Origin: Micromonospora profundi
GTDB taxonomy: Bacteria; Actinomycetota; Actinomycetes; Mycobacteriales; Micromonosporaceae
NCBI RefSeq assembly: GCF_011927785.1
Contig: NZ_JAATJK010000001.1
Coordinates: 4,001,001 to 4,065,000, forward strand
Length of the DNA: 64,000 nt
Direction: 5' to 3'
The notes under the pieces were generated by a model. The model was given only the letters and a program-made list of their open reading frames with translations, was not told where the DNA came from and did no database searches. The position numbers and the translations under genes were made by a program. This document shows positions 28,993 through 38,070 of this stretch, one piece after another (position 1 is the stretch's first letter; each line of letters begins with the position of its first letter).

Positions 28993-30228
28993 ATGACTCG
29001 ACCCAGCCACAAGTGGCGCCTGGCCGCTGTCGCCGTGACGGCACTCGCCGTCGCCGCCGGCAGCGCCTGTTCGTCCTCCGCCGACGATCCCGGCGACGCC
29101 GCGTACGTCGTCTGGGATCCGTACCCGCAGTTCGCCGACGACTCGCAGTGGGTCGCGCTGCTCGACAGGTGCGGCACCTCCGCGGGGGTGACTGTCGAGC
29201 GGACCGGCTACGACACCACCGACCTGACGAACAAGGCCCTGCTCGCCGCCCAGCAGGGAAACTCGCCGGACGTGCTGATCGTGGACAACCCCGTCATCTC
29301 CACACTGGCCGAGGCGGGCACGCTCACCACCACGGACGACAACAAGCTCGACGTCTCGGCCATGGCACCGAACCTGCTCGGCGCGGGCCAGAGCGAGGGC
29401 AAGACGTACGGGGTGCCGATCGGGGCGAACACCCTCGCGCTCTACTACAACAAGGATCTGCTGACTGCCGCCGGCGTGGATCCGGCCACCATCACCGACT
29501 GGACGTCGCTGACCACGGCGCTCACCAAAGTCAAGACCGCGGGAAAGAAGGGCATCACCTTCTCCGCCATCGGCACCGAGGAGGGCAGCTTCCAGTTCCT
29601 GCCGTGGTTCTGGGGCGCCGGAGCCCAGTTGACAAGCCTGGACTCGCCGCAGGCGGCCTCCGCGCTGACGCTCTGGACGGACTGGCTCAAGCAGGGGTAC
29701 GCCCCCAACTCCGTCATCAACAACACCCAGACCACGAGCTGGCAGGAGTTCGCCACCGGCGACTACGCGTTCGCCGAGAACGGCACCTGGCAGTTGGCGA
29801 ACGCCGAGAAGCTCGGGTTCTCGTACGGCACCATCGCCATTCCGGCGAGCGCCGGCGGTCCGGCGCCGGCGCCCACCGGCGGTGAGTTCGTCTCCATCCC
29901 CGTGCAGAAGAACACCGAGCGGTACGCGACGTCGCAGAAGCTTGTCACCTGCCTGACAAGTGCCGACAACCTGCTCACCACCGACACCACTCTCTCCTAC
30001 GTAGCGCCCGTCACGGCCGTGCAGGATCGGCAGGCGGCGGCGGACCCGAAGCTCACGGTCTGGGTGCAGGCGGTCCGGGCGGCGAAGGGTCGCACCGGGG
30101 ACAACCTCGGCACGAAGTACCCGAAGATCTCAGAGGCACTGTGGACGGCGGTGCAGGCTGCCCTGAGCGGTCAGAAGTCGCCTCGTGAAGCGCTGAGCGC
30201 CGCGCAGGCCGCGGCGGCGACCAGGTAA
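28993..30228 (+). CDS. Sugar ABC transporter substrate-binding lipoprotein (family 1)
   Basis: The protein has 411 residues. A signal sequence with lipobox GSAC (about residue 26) precedes a family-1 solute-binding fold: DVLIVDNPVISTLAEAG, YGVPIGANTLALYYNKDLLTAAGVDP, and WQEFATGDYAFAENGTWQLANA. It binds an oligosaccharide outside the membrane for the following MalF/MalG-type permeases. The ATG at 28993 has GTGAGG 6 bp upstream; the in-frame GTG at 28981 is part of that box. No ATPase gene is in the operon, so a shared MsiK-type ATPase is likely used, as is common in actinobacteria. Confidence 0.92.
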   Translation: MTRPSHKWRLAAVAVTALAVAAGSACSSSADDPGDAAYVVWDPYPQFADDSQWVALLDRCGTSAGVTVERTGYDTTDLTNKALLAAQQGNSPDVLIVDNPVISTLAEAGTLTTTDDNKLDVSAMAPNLLGAGQSEGKTYGVPIGANTLALYYNKDLLTAAGVDPATITDWTSLTTALTKVKTAGKKGITFSAIGTEEGSFQFLPWFWGAGAQLTSLDSPQAASALTLWTDWLKQGYAPNSVINNTQTTSWQEFATGDYAFAENGTWQLANAEKLGFSYGTIAIPASAGGPAPAPTGGEFVSIPVQKNTERYATSQKLVTCLTSADNLLTTDTTLSYVAPVTAVQDRQAAADPKLTVWVQAVRAAKGRTGDNLGTKYPKISEALWTAVQAALSGQKSPREALSAAQAAAATR

Positions 30229-30246
30229 GCGCGCCGAAGCGACACC

Positions 30247-31221
30247 ATGCCCCCGACGACACAGACCTCCACAAGCGCACGGGAACCGGGCGCACCGGCG
30301 ACGGTCGCTCCACCCGGGCGTGCCCCGTCCGGCGCCCGACGCCGGCCCCGCCGATGGCCGGCCTGGGGCTTCCTGGCACCCGTGACCGTCTACCTGACCG
30401 CCTTCTACGCCTATCCCCTCTACCGCAATGTCGAGTTGAGCCTGCGCGAGTACACCGTCCGCTCGTTCGTGCAGGGCGGCGCGCCCTTCGCCGGGCTCGA
30501 CAACTACCGCACGGTCCTGACCGACAGCGCCTTCGGGCCGACGCTGGCGCACACAGTGGTCTTCACCGGCGCGTCGCTGTTCTTCCAGTTCACCATCGGC
30601 ATGGCTCTGGCGCTCTTCTTCCACAACCACTTCCCGCTGTCGCGCACGCTGCGGGCGGTGATCCTCATTCCGTGGCTGCTGCCGCTGATCGTCTCGGCGT
30701 CGACGTGGTCGTGGCTGCTCAACAGCGACTCCGGGTTGGTGAACGCGGCGCTCGGCGTCGTCGGGGTCGACAGGGTCAACTGGCTCACCTCGCCGGGCTG
30801 GTCACTCACCTCGGTGATCATCGCGAACGTCTGGATCGGCATCCCGTTCAACCTTGTGGTGTTGCACAGCGGCCTCCAGGCGATCCCGACCGAGGTGTAC
30901 GAGGCGTCCGCGCTGGACGGCGCGACGGGCTGGCAGCGGTTCTGGTCGATCACTTTTCCGCTGCTGCGTCCCGTCTCGGCGATCACCCTGCTGCTGGGGC
31001 TCGTCTACACGCTGAAGGTCTTCGACATCATCTGGATCATGACCAGGGGTGGCCCCACCGACTCCTCCGCCACGCTCGCCACCTGGTCGTACCGGCTCGG
31101 TTTCGGCAATCTGCTGCCGGAGTTCGGGCCCGGCGCGGCCGTCGGCAACCTGCTCATCGTGATGGCCCTGGTGGCCGGGCTCGGATACATCCGTTTCCAG
31201 CGGAGTCAGGACCTGCGATGA
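30247..31221 (+). CDS. Sugar ABC transporter permease (MalF-type)
   Basis: The protein has 324 residues. A proline-rich cytoplasmic N-terminus (about 38 residues) is followed by six membrane segments. The EAA loop is EVYEASALDGATGWQRFWSITFPLLRPV, the docking site for the ATPase. It forms half of the importer channel with the next gene. It starts 18 bp after the binding-protein stop and overlaps the next gene as ATGA. Confidence 0.93.
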   Translation: MPPTTQTSTSAREPGAPATVAPPGRAPSGARRRPRRWPAWGFLAPVTVYLTAFYAYPLYRNVELSLREYTVRSFVQGGAPFAGLDNYRTVLTDSAFGPTLAHTVVFTGASLFFQFTIGMALALFFHNHFPLSRTLRAVILIPWLLPLIVSASTWSWLLNSDSGLVNAALGVVGVDRVNWLTSPGWSLTSVIIANVWIGIPFNLVVLHSGLQAIPTEVYEASALDGATGWQRFWSITFPLLRPVSAITLLLGLVYTLKVFDIIWIMTRGGPTDSSATLATWSYRLGFGNLLPEFGPGAAVGNLLIVMALVAGLGYIRFQRSQDLR

Positions 31222-32042
31222 CCGCCTCCCCGCCCCGCTCCCGGTGGAAGACCGGCGTCGGACTGATGCTGACCGGGCTGATGCTCTTCCCGGTCTACTG
31301 GATGATCAACGTGTCGTTCACCCGTGACCAGGACATGCGGGCCACTCCCCCGCACCTGATTCCGACCGACGGCACCCTGGACGGCTACCGCGCCGTGCTC
31401 GACCAGCAACTCCCGTACCTCGGCACCAGCTTCCTTGTCGGTCTCGGCACTGTGGCGCTGACCCTGGCGCTGGCCGCCCCGGCCGGATACGCGCTGGCCA
31501 AGCTCCGCCCGCCCGGCGGCCCAGCGCTGAGCTTCGTGCTGCTGATCGCGCAGATGATCCCGGGAATCATCATGGCCATGGGCTTCTACGCCGTCTATCT
31601 CCACCTCGGCGTACTCAACACGCTGCCCGGTCTGATCCTTGCCGACTCCACACTGGCCGTACCGTTCGGAGTGTTGATCTTCACGGCCTTCATGTCCGGG
31701 ATCCCCGACGAGTTGCTCCAGGCCGCCGTTGTCGACGGCGCCGGCCGGCTGCGGACCTTCTGGTCGATCGTACTGCCGGTCAGCCGCAACTCGATCGTCA
31801 CTGTGTCACTCTTCGCGTTCCTGTGGTCCTGGTCGGACTTCATCTTCGCCTCGACCCTCGCCGGTGGCGGCGACCACCAGCCGATCACCCTCGGCATCTA
31901 CCACTACATCGGCAACAACAACCAGCAGTGGAACGCCATCATGGCCACCGCCGTCGTCGCCTCCGTCCCGGCCGCCGTGCTGCTGGTCCTCGCCCAGCGG
32001 TACGTCTCCACGGGCGTGACGGCCGGCGCGGTCAAGGACTGA
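31218..32042 (+). CDS. Sugar ABC transporter permease (MalG-type)
   Basis: The protein has 274 residues with six membrane segments. The EAA loop is ELLQAAVVDGAGRLRTFWSIVLPVSRNSI. The short N-terminus before the first helix and LTLALAAPAGYALAKLRPPGG are typical of MalG/CarB-type partners. It pairs with the preceding permease. The start overlaps that gene's stop (ATGA), giving coupled, equimolar synthesis. Confidence 0.93.
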   Translation: MTASPPRSRWKTGVGLMLTGLMLFPVYWMINVSFTRDQDMRATPPHLIPTDGTLDGYRAVLDQQLPYLGTSFLVGLGTVALTLALAAPAGYALAKLRPPGGPALSFVLLIAQMIPGIIMAMGFYAVYLHLGVLNTLPGLILADSTLAVPFGVLIFTAFMSGIPDELLQAAVVDGAGRLRTFWSIVLPVSRNSIVTVSLFAFLWSWSDFIFASTLAGGGDHQPITLGIYHYIGNNNQQWNAIMATAVVASVPAAVLLVLAQRYVSTGVTAGAVKD

Positions 32043-32072
32043 CCATCCGCAGCGCAGAAAGGCAACCGCCAC

Positions 32073-33785
32073 ATGACCGTAGCCTCGCCCGGTCCGGAGT
32101 TCCCCATCCAGGACATCCCCTTCAGCTACCGCGGATCCTGGTTCAACCTCTCACCTGTGGTAGCCGAGAAGACGTACGCCGACGATGTGCACCTGGTCTC
32201 GCACCAGACCGGGCTGCATCCGGTGCTACGCCTCGCCCCGGCGGCCGCCGGCACCACTGTCGTCGCCACGCCCGCGTTGCTGACCTGGCGCAGCGGCGCC
32301 GACCGGATCGAGGCCGTCTACGACGGACCGGCCGCCCTGCGGATCCGGGGCCACCGCCTGGGGCTGCGGATAGCCGCGGCGGCGGACACCCTCACCCCGT
32401 TCAGCGGCACCTACCTGTACCTCGACCCGACCGACGGCTCGCACGTGTTCACCTCGTACGAGACCGGCCGCCGCTACCGGATCACAGTGCTCTCCGGCGC
32501 GCTCCGGCTGACCGACGGCGTGGAGGCGCTCGGCACCGCCGACCGGTTCCTGGACCTCGGTGGCGAGCAACAGTGGGAGATCGCCATCGAGGAGTACGCC
32601 ACAGCGCGCCAGCCGTATACCCCGTCGGCCACCTTCGACGAGTTGTGCCGTCACCGCAGCAGCGAGTTCGCCGCGTTCGTCGACGCGGTCGCTCCGTGGC
32701 GCGGCGCGGAAACACCGGCCGCCGAGCTTGCCGCGTACGTCCTCTGGTCGGCCACCGTCTCCCCCGCGGGCTTCCTCGCCCGACCGGCCGTCCTGATGTC
32801 CAAGCACTGGATGGACAAGGTGTGGAGCTGGGACCACTGCTTCAACGCGATCGCCCTGGCCGCCGGCGAGCCGGAGCTGGCCTGGCACCAGTTCCACCTG
32901 CCCTTCGACCACCAGGACGCGGCCGGTGCCCTGCCGGACTCGGTCGCCCACTCCGAGGTCCTGCACAACTACGTCAAACCCCCCATCCACGGCTGGGCCC
33001 TACGACAGCTGCGCCGACGTCTTCCCCAGCCCCCGGACCGGGCGGCCCTTGCCGAGACGTACGACCGGTTGGCCCGTTGGAGCCGTTTCTGGCTGGACGC
33101 GCGTCGCGCCCCCGGCCACGACCTCCCCCACTACCAGCACGGCAACGACAGCGGCTGGGACAACGCCAGCACCTTCGACCACGACCGGGTCCTGCAAACC
33201 GCCGACCTCGCGGCGTTCCTGGTCTCGCAACTACGCTGTCTCGCCGACCTCGCTGTCGAGCTTGGCGAACCCGCCGAGCAGTGGTCACGAGAGGCCGACC
33301 GGGTTCGCACGGCACTGCTGCGTGACCTGTGGGACGGCGAACGCTTCGCCGCCCGCAGCCCACTCACCGGGCAGCGGCGGGCGAGCCGCAGCCTGCTCGA
33401 CCTGATGCCCATCGCGCTCGGCGCGGACCTGCCCGCCCCGGTCAGCACCGCGCTGGCCCGGGGCGTCGAGGCTCACCTGACGACGCACGGCCTGGCCACC
33501 GAGCCGCCGGACTCGGCCCACTACGTCGCCGACGGCTACTGGCGTGGCCCGATCTGGGCACCCTCCACTGTGCTCGTCGAAGACGGTCTGCGGAGGGCCG
33601 GACACACCAGCATCGCCGACGACGTCAGCCGACGTTTCCTCGCTCTGTGCGAGAAGTCCGGCTTCGCGGAGAACTTCGACGCCGAGACGGGTGCCGGGTT
33701 GCGGGACCGCGCCTACACCTGGACGGCAAGCAGCTATCTCATCCTCGCCGCAGCCCAGGAGCAGCGGCGGACGACAGGCGGCTAG
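32073..33785 (+). CDS. Cytoplasmic glycoside hydrolase, GH63/MGH1-like (alpha/alpha)6 barrel
   Basis: The protein has 570 residues and no signal peptide. An N-terminal beta-domain (about 1-190) is followed by an (alpha/alpha)6-type domain. HWMDKVWSWDHCFNAIAL, HYQHGNDSGWDNASTFD and VADGYWRGPIWAPST are the conserved blocks of GH63/GH37-like and MGH1-type enzymes, where the Asp in GNDSGWDN and an acidic residue in the central domain are catalytic. It presumably hydrolyses the oligosaccharide imported by the preceding ABC system. It lies 30 bp after the permease, in the same operon. Exact bond specificity is unknown. Confidence 0.85.
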   Translation: MTVASPGPEFPIQDIPFSYRGSWFNLSPVVAEKTYADDVHLVSHQTGLHPVLRLAPAAAGTTVVATPALLTWRSGADRIEAVYDGPAALRIRGHRLGLRIAAAADTLTPFSGTYLYLDPTDGSHVFTSYETGRRYRITVLSGALRLTDGVEALGTADRFLDLGGEQQWEIAIEEYATARQPYTPSATFDELCRHRSSEFAAFVDAVAPWRGAETPAAELAAYVLWSATVSPAGFLARPAVLMSKHWMDKVWSWDHCFNAIALAAGEPELAWHQFHLPFDHQDAAGALPDSVAHSEVLHNYVKPPIHGWALRQLRRRLPQPPDRAALAETYDRLARWSRFWLDARRAPGHDLPHYQHGNDSGWDNASTFDHDRVLQTADLAAFLVSQLRCLADLAVELGEPAEQWSREADRVRTALLRDLWDGERFAARSPLTGQRRASRSLLDLMPIALGADLPAPVSTALARGVEAHLTTHGLATEPPDSAHYVADGYWRGPIWAPSTVLVEDGLRRAGHTSIADDVSRRFLALCEKSGFAENFDAETGAGLRDRAYTWTASSYLILAAAQEQRRTTGG

Positions 33786-33812
33786 GCAGCGGACCGGGCA
33801 CGGCGGAAAGCG

Positions 33813-34835
33813 TCAGCGGATCGACTCACGAGCCCTCGGCCCGGTGCTGGAGCGCAACGAGATGGGCGGGCTGTACAGGCGGTGCCGGGGCACCGCCCCC
33901 GGTTCGGCGATGCTCTCCAACAGCAGCGCCACGGCCTCGGCGCCCATCTCCCGGGTCGGCACGTCCGCGGCGGTCAACGGTGGGCGGAAGTCCTCCGCCC
34001 AGTGCTGGGCGGCGACTCCGGTGACGGAGAAGTCGGCAGGCACCGACAGCCCGGCGTTTGTCAGTGCCCGCTGCATTCCGGGCAACGCCGCCTCGTTGAT
34101 CGTCGCCACCGCCGTCACCTCCCGGTGCGTGGCGAGCAACTGCTCGACGCACGCCTCTCCGGCGGCGGTGTCGTCGCCGCAGCAGACGTCCACTCCGGTC
34201 AGCCCCCGCTCCGCGACCGCTTCCCGGAAGCCGGCCAGCGCTCGGTGGCTGGGGCCGTACCCCGCCGCCACCAGCTCGGCGGAGCGGTTCACCAGCGCGA
34301 CCTGCCGGTGCCCCAGATCGGCCAGATGGTGTACGCAACGGGCGATCAACCCGGCGTAGTCGACGTCGATCCAGCTCATGCCGCGCGGCTCGGCGGTCCG
34401 ACCGATCGTGACGAACGGCAGGCCCGCCTTGGCCAGCCGGGTCACCCGGTCGTCCTCCAGCCGGATCTCCATGAGGACCACGCCGTCGACCCGGCGGCCG
34501 GTGACGATCCGCTCGAACGACCGGTCGTGATCACCACCGGACGGGGACAGCAGCACGTCCAGGTCATGGCGGGCGGCCGCCTCGACGACACTGGCGACGA
34601 AGCCCAACTGCATGTCGGTCAACCGCTGACTCGCCGGCGGGATCACCAGCCCGAGGGTGCGGGTGCGCCCCTCCTTCAGGGCACGGGCGCTGGCGTTCGG
34701 CCGGTAGTCCAGCTCGTCGATGACCGCCTGGATCCGCTGCCGGGTCGCCTGGGACACCGCCCGCTTGCCGCTCAGCACGTAGGAGACGGTGCTGCGGGAC
34801 ACCCCGGCCCGGCGGGCGATCTCCCCGATGTTCAT
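33813..34835 (-). CDS. LacI-family transcriptional repressor
   Basis: The protein has 340 residues. The N-terminal helix-turn-helix and hinge are IGEIARRAGVSRSTVSYVLSGKRAVSQATRQRI and YRPNASARALKEGRT. The sugar-binding core follows, with RVDGVVLMEIRLEDDRV and DVPTREMGAEAVALLLE near the end. It faces the operon it probably controls. The CGAATCGATTCG palindromes at 28748 and 28905 are the likely operators, and a CGAATCGA half-site lies just upstream of its own start, suggesting autoregulation. The start is the first residue of the HTH. The remainder of 34836-35044 holds no other feature. Confidence 0.93.
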   Translation of the reverse strand: MNIGEIARRAGVSRSTVSYVLSGKRAVSQATRQRIQAVIDELDYRPNASARALKEGRTRTLGLVIPPASQRLTDMQLGFVASVVEAAARHDLDVLLSPSGGDHDRSFERIVTGRRVDGVVLMEIRLEDDRVTRLAKAGLPFVTIGRTAEPRGMSWIDVDYAGLIARCVHHLADLGHRQVALVNRSAELVAAGYGPSHRALAGFREAVAERGLTGVDVCCGDDTAAGEACVEQLLATHREVTAVATINEAALPGMQRALTNAGLSVPADFSVTGVAAQHWAEDFRPPLTAADVPTREMGAEAVALLLESIAEPGAVPRHRLYSPPISLRSSTGPRARESIR

Positions 34836-35044
34836 GTACGCCTCGAATCGACACCTGCCCCGAAGTGGGGACGCAGCATGCTCCGCCGACGCGAGCATAT
34901 CCGTCCGGATTCCCGTCCCCGGCTCGGCGACAGCTCGGCAGCCCGCACTTTCGATCAGGAATCAAGAAGCACCCCGACGGTCGCCGGACCTAACCTTTTC
35001 GCAGGTGGCCGGCACACGCCGAGCCGTGAACGAGGGAGCCGAGA

Positions 35045-35482
35045 ATGTCCACGACCACCACCGATGGTTTCAGCGCCGCCGAGCGCGCCGCGATGAAGGA
35101 GCGCGCCGCCGAGATGCGCGCCGAGGGCAGGAAGGGCGCCAAGAAGGCCGACGGGCTACAGGCGGTCCTCGACCGGATCGCGCAGATGGAACCGGAGGAT
35201 CGCGTGCTCGCCGAGCGCGTGCACGTGGCGATCACCACCGCCGCCCCCGAGTTGGCACCGAAGACCTGGTACGGGATGCCCGCGTACACGAACGCCGACG
35301 GCAAGATCGTCGTCTTCTTCCAGGATGCCGGCAAGTTCAACTACCGGTATTCCACGGTGGGCTTCCAGGACACTGCCAACCTCGACGACGGCGACCTGTG
35401 GCCCGTGGCGTACGCGCTGAAGGCATGGAGCCCGGCCGTGGAGAAGAAGGTCATCGAGTTGGTGCGTGCCGCGATCTCCTGA
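35045..35482 (+). CDS. DUF1801-domain protein
   Basis: The protein has 145 residues. ERVHVAITTAAPELAPKTWYGMPAYTNADGKIVVFFQDAGKFNYRYSTVGF is the DUF1801 (YdhG/iron-chaperone-like) core with the WYGMPAY signature. A charged, lysine- and alanine-rich N-terminal helix precedes it (ERAAMKERAAEMRAEGRKGAKKADG). Some members of this fold bind iron or unfolded partners, but no function is established for this branch. The ATG follows GAGGGAGCCGAGA. It is a single gene, convergent with the GlxA regulator. Confidence 0.85.
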   Translation: MSTTTTDGFSAAERAAMKERAAEMRAEGRKGAKKADGLQAVLDRIAQMEPEDRVLAERVHVAITTAAPELAPKTWYGMPAYTNADGKIVVFFQDAGKFNYRYSTVGFQDTANLDDGDLWPVAYALKAWSPAVEKKVIELVRAAIS

Positions 35483-35490
35483 CCCTCGGC

Positions 35491-36432
35491 TCAGGTGCCG
35501 CGGAAGGCTCGCCGGTACGCCTGCGGGCTGGTGCCGGTGACGAGTTTGAAGCGGTCCCGGAAGGCGGTGGTGGAGCCGAATCCGACCCGGGCGGCGATGC
35601 GGTCGACCGGATGGGCAGTGGTTTCCAGGAGGCGCTGCGCCTGGTGGACGCGCACGCGGAGCAGCCACTGCAGTGGGGTGGTGCCGGTCTGGTCACGGAA
35701 GCGGCGGTTCAGGGTACGGATGCTCATGCCGGCGTGCTGGGCGATGTCGGCAAGGGTCAGTTCGCGACGGGCGTTGTCGCGCAGCCACGCCAGCAGCGGC
35801 TCCAGGGTGATCCCGTCGGGGATCGGTGGTTCGTGCACGATGAACTGTGCCTGCCCGCCGGCGCGTTCCAGCGGCATGACCGACAGTCGGGCGGCGTCGG
35901 CTGCCACCGTGGCGCCGTAGTCGCGCCGAATCATGTGCAGGCACAGGTCGAGCCCGGCGGCGGCGCCCGCCGAGGTCAGGAACTGGCCGTTGTCGACGTA
36001 GAGGACGTTCGGGTCGACCTGGACCCGCGGAAACTGGGCGGCGAGCACATCGGTGGCGACCCAGTGCGTGGTGGCACGGAGCCCGTCGAGGAGACCGGTG
36101 GCGGCCAGGGTGAAGGCGCCACCGCAGATCGAGGCGATACGGGTCCCGTTCGCGGCGGCGGCACGCAGCGCGTCGAGAACGGCGGCGGGGGCGGCGGCGC
36201 CCGGGTCGCTGACACCGGGCACGATGATCGTGTCGGCGTCGTCGAGGATGTCCAGCCCCCACGGCACCGCGATGCTGAACGCGCCCGTGGTCACAGTGGG
36301 CGCCGCCGCACAGATCCGAACCTGGTAGCCGGCCCTGCCATCGGCCATGCGGGTGCGGTGGAACACCTCCATCGGCGTGGCGAGGTCGAACGGGACGACA
36401 CTGTCGAGAGCGAGCACTGCCACGGTGTGCAT
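35491..36432 (-). CDS. GlxA-type regulator (DJ-1/PfpI domain plus AraC HTH)
   Basis: The protein has 313 residues. Residues 1-170 form a DJ-1/PfpI-like domain (VAVLALDSVVPFDLATPMEVFH, IASICGGAFTLAATGLLDG with the nucleophile-elbow cysteine). The C-terminal AraC double helix-turn-helix begins near LTLADIAQHAGMSIRTLNRRFRDQTGTTPLQWLLRVRV and ends with RIAARVGFGSTTAFRDRFKLVTGTSPQAYRRAF. Proteins of this type activate metabolic genes in response to small-molecule ligands sensed by the first domain. No obvious target lies adjacent. It is convergent with the DUF1801 gene, 8 bp away. Confidence 0.92.
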   Translation of the reverse strand: MHTVAVLALDSVVPFDLATPMEVFHRTRMADGRAGYQVRICAAAPTVTTGAFSIAVPWGLDILDDADTIIVPGVSDPGAAAPAAVLDALRAAAANGTRIASICGGAFTLAATGLLDGLRATTHWVATDVLAAQFPRVQVDPNVLYVDNGQFLTSAGAAAGLDLCLHMIRRDYGATVAADAARLSVMPLERAGGQAQFIVHEPPIPDGITLEPLLAWLRDNARRELTLADIAQHAGMSIRTLNRRFRDQTGTTPLQWLLRVRVHQAQRLLETTAHPVDRIAARVGFGSTTAFRDRFKLVTGTSPQAYRRAFRGT

Positions 36433-36449
36433 GGCTGAAATCTAGCCAG

Positions 36450-36899
36450 TCAGGCCTCGACGCTGACGGTTGGCGCGGGTCGGGCCGCACCTGTCGCCCG
36501 GCGGCTCACACGGTCGTACATGTCTTTGATCGACAGGCCGCCGGCGAAGCACCACAGGGCGATGACGGGATCGCAGAGGGCGCAGCCGAACGACGAGTCG
36601 TGCAGCGACGGGATGAGCGGGGTGCCGCGGCGGTGGTGCAGGACGTCCCACGCGGTGTGCAGCAGCCATCCGACGCCGATGAAGGTGTAGGAGCTGAGCC
36701 CGGCGTAACCCACCACGACCAGCACGGCGCAGAAGGCCAGTTCCCACAGGCCGAATCCGCCGCCACTGATGTAGGCGGCACCGGCTCCCGTGACGATGAG
36801 CGCGTTCAGACGACGGCGGTGCGGCTCGGGAACAAGGGAGTTGAGGCCTACGTAGACCAGCCCGATGACGATTGGCAGGACATAGCGAAGCATGATCAC
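36450..36899 (-). CDS. DUF6010-family membrane protein
   Basis: The protein has 149 residues with about four hydrophobic helices (MLRYVLPIVIGLVYVGLNSLV, ALIVTGAGAAYISGGGFGLWELAFCAVLVVVGYAG). FIGVGWLLHTAWDVLHHRRGTP and CALCDPVIALWCFAGG are conserved in DUF6010 proteins; the His and Cys residues could bind metal. Function is unknown. The start is either the GTG at 36899 (GGAG 10 bp upstream) or the ATG at 36893. It follows the GlxA gene's upstream side by 17 bp on the same strand. Confidence 0.78.
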   Translation of the reverse strand: MIMLRYVLPIVIGLVYVGLNSLVPEPHRRRLNALIVTGAGAAYISGGGFGLWELAFCAVLVVVGYAGLSSYTFIGVGWLLHTAWDVLHHRRGTPLIPSLHDSSFGCALCDPVIALWCFAGGLSIKDMYDRVSRRATGAARPAPTVSVEA

Positions 36900-36925
36900 C
36901 TTTTCGGAACTCCGTAACGAAAAGG
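36899..36925. promoter_or_regulatory. Inverted repeat at the DUF6010 start
   Basis: CCTTTTCG (36899-36906) and CGAAAAGG (36918-36925) form a perfect 8-bp dyad with an 11-bp spacer, overlapping the ribosome-binding region. It could be an operator or a translation-blocking hairpin. Confidence 0.4.
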
Positions 36926-37007
36926 CAGCCTAAGCAGGGAGAACCGCAGCGGCGAGAGGCGAAATTGCCACACCTCGACGGGTTCCGGCCAGCGGCGCGA
37001 AACCGGC

Positions 37008-37988
37008 CTACCAGCGGTTGCGTGCCTCCTCGGCCCAGCCGACGAGCCCGTCGAGGCTCACCTTCGTCCCGTCGTCGGTCTTCGCCCACCCGGAGAAGTG
37101 CCCGAAACACTGGTGCGTCTCGTTCGCGACGACTGCGAGGTTGGTGCGGGCCACCTTCTCGTGGAACGGCTGGAACTCGGCCTCGACCCGGTCGCCGCTG
37201 ATCCGCCACGGGCGCAGCCAGTCCGACCGGTCGTAGGTCCACCGCAGCTCGTCGCCGATCTTGTGCAGCCGGCCGTCGACGAACAGGCCGTTCTCGGTGA
37301 CTCCGGTGCCGTCGGTCCACTGACCGCCGAGCTGGATCGCCCGTCCCGGTGCCGCGCCGGCGGCCCAGTTCCAGGTGATCGAGTACGGCCACCTGCCGCG
37401 ACCGTGGTCCAGCACGGCGAAAGCGTCCGGTCCTCCGATCTCGTACGTCTGGCCGTGCAGCTCAAGCGTGCCGGAAACGGGGCGGCCGACGTCCTTGACC
37501 GTGTACTGGAACCGCGTCGGGCTCCACGGAACGACCACTGCGAGCGACTCGTGACCGGCCGGCAGCGGCACCAGCACCTCCAGTCGTACTCCGGAGGTGT
37601 TCGCCGAGATGGCGGTGCCGTCCGGACGCTGATCGATCCGGATGTCCAGGTCGCGGCCCCGCGCCCGAACCTCGCCCGCACCGCTGCGCGGCGGCAACAC
37701 CGCGCCGCGCGCCAGCGGCACCACCACATCGGTCTTCGTCTCGACGCCGCTCTGCCGGTCGAGCACGTAGCTGCTGTGCACACCGGCGTAGTCGAGCGAC
37801 GAGACGACAAGCCCGACGATGTGTCGTGGCGTGACGATGCCCCAGTACTCCCACCGCTTGGTCCGGCCCCAGCCGCGCAGGTTGGCGGTGTGCAGGGGAC
37901 GACGCGACCAGCCGACCGCAGCCGGGTTGAGCCGTCCGTCCGGCTGGCACAGGTCTACAGGTGAGGTCAGCTCACGTTCGTGGGTCAC
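37008..37988 (-). CDS. DUF2804-family protein
   Basis: The protein has 326 residues from a GTG at 37988 (VTHERELTSPVDLC). The sequence is rich in short beta strands: WGRTKRWEYWGIVTPRHIVGLVVSSLDYAG near the start, AVLDHGRGRWPYSITWNWAAGA centrally, and the end GLVGWAEEARNRW, the pattern of the DUF2804 family. Function is unknown; the fold is likely an intracellular beta-sandwich. The start has no strong ribosome-binding site, and a longer form to 38021 is possible. It ends before a 108-bp gap that shows nothing more than the DUF6010 promoter region. Confidence 0.82.
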   Translation of the reverse strand: MTHERELTSPVDLCQPDGRLNPAAVGWSRRPLHTANLRGWGRTKRWEYWGIVTPRHIVGLVVSSLDYAGVHSSYVLDRQSGVETKTDVVVPLARGAVLPPRSGAGEVRARGRDLDIRIDQRPDGTAISANTSGVRLEVLVPLPAGHESLAVVVPWSPTRFQYTVKDVGRPVSGTLELHGQTYEIGGPDAFAVLDHGRGRWPYSITWNWAAGAAPGRAIQLGGQWTDGTGVTENGLFVDGRLHKIGDELRWTYDRSDWLRPWRISGDRVEAEFQPFHEKVARTNLAVVANETHQCFGHFSGWAKTDDGTKVSLDGLVGWAEEARNRW

Positions 37989-38070
37989 GGTGGGGAGGAT
38001 AGCCGCCACCAGGCATACCACCAGCCGTGACGAGGGCGTGCCGGCGAGGTTGCCTCTCCCGGCGGCGGCG

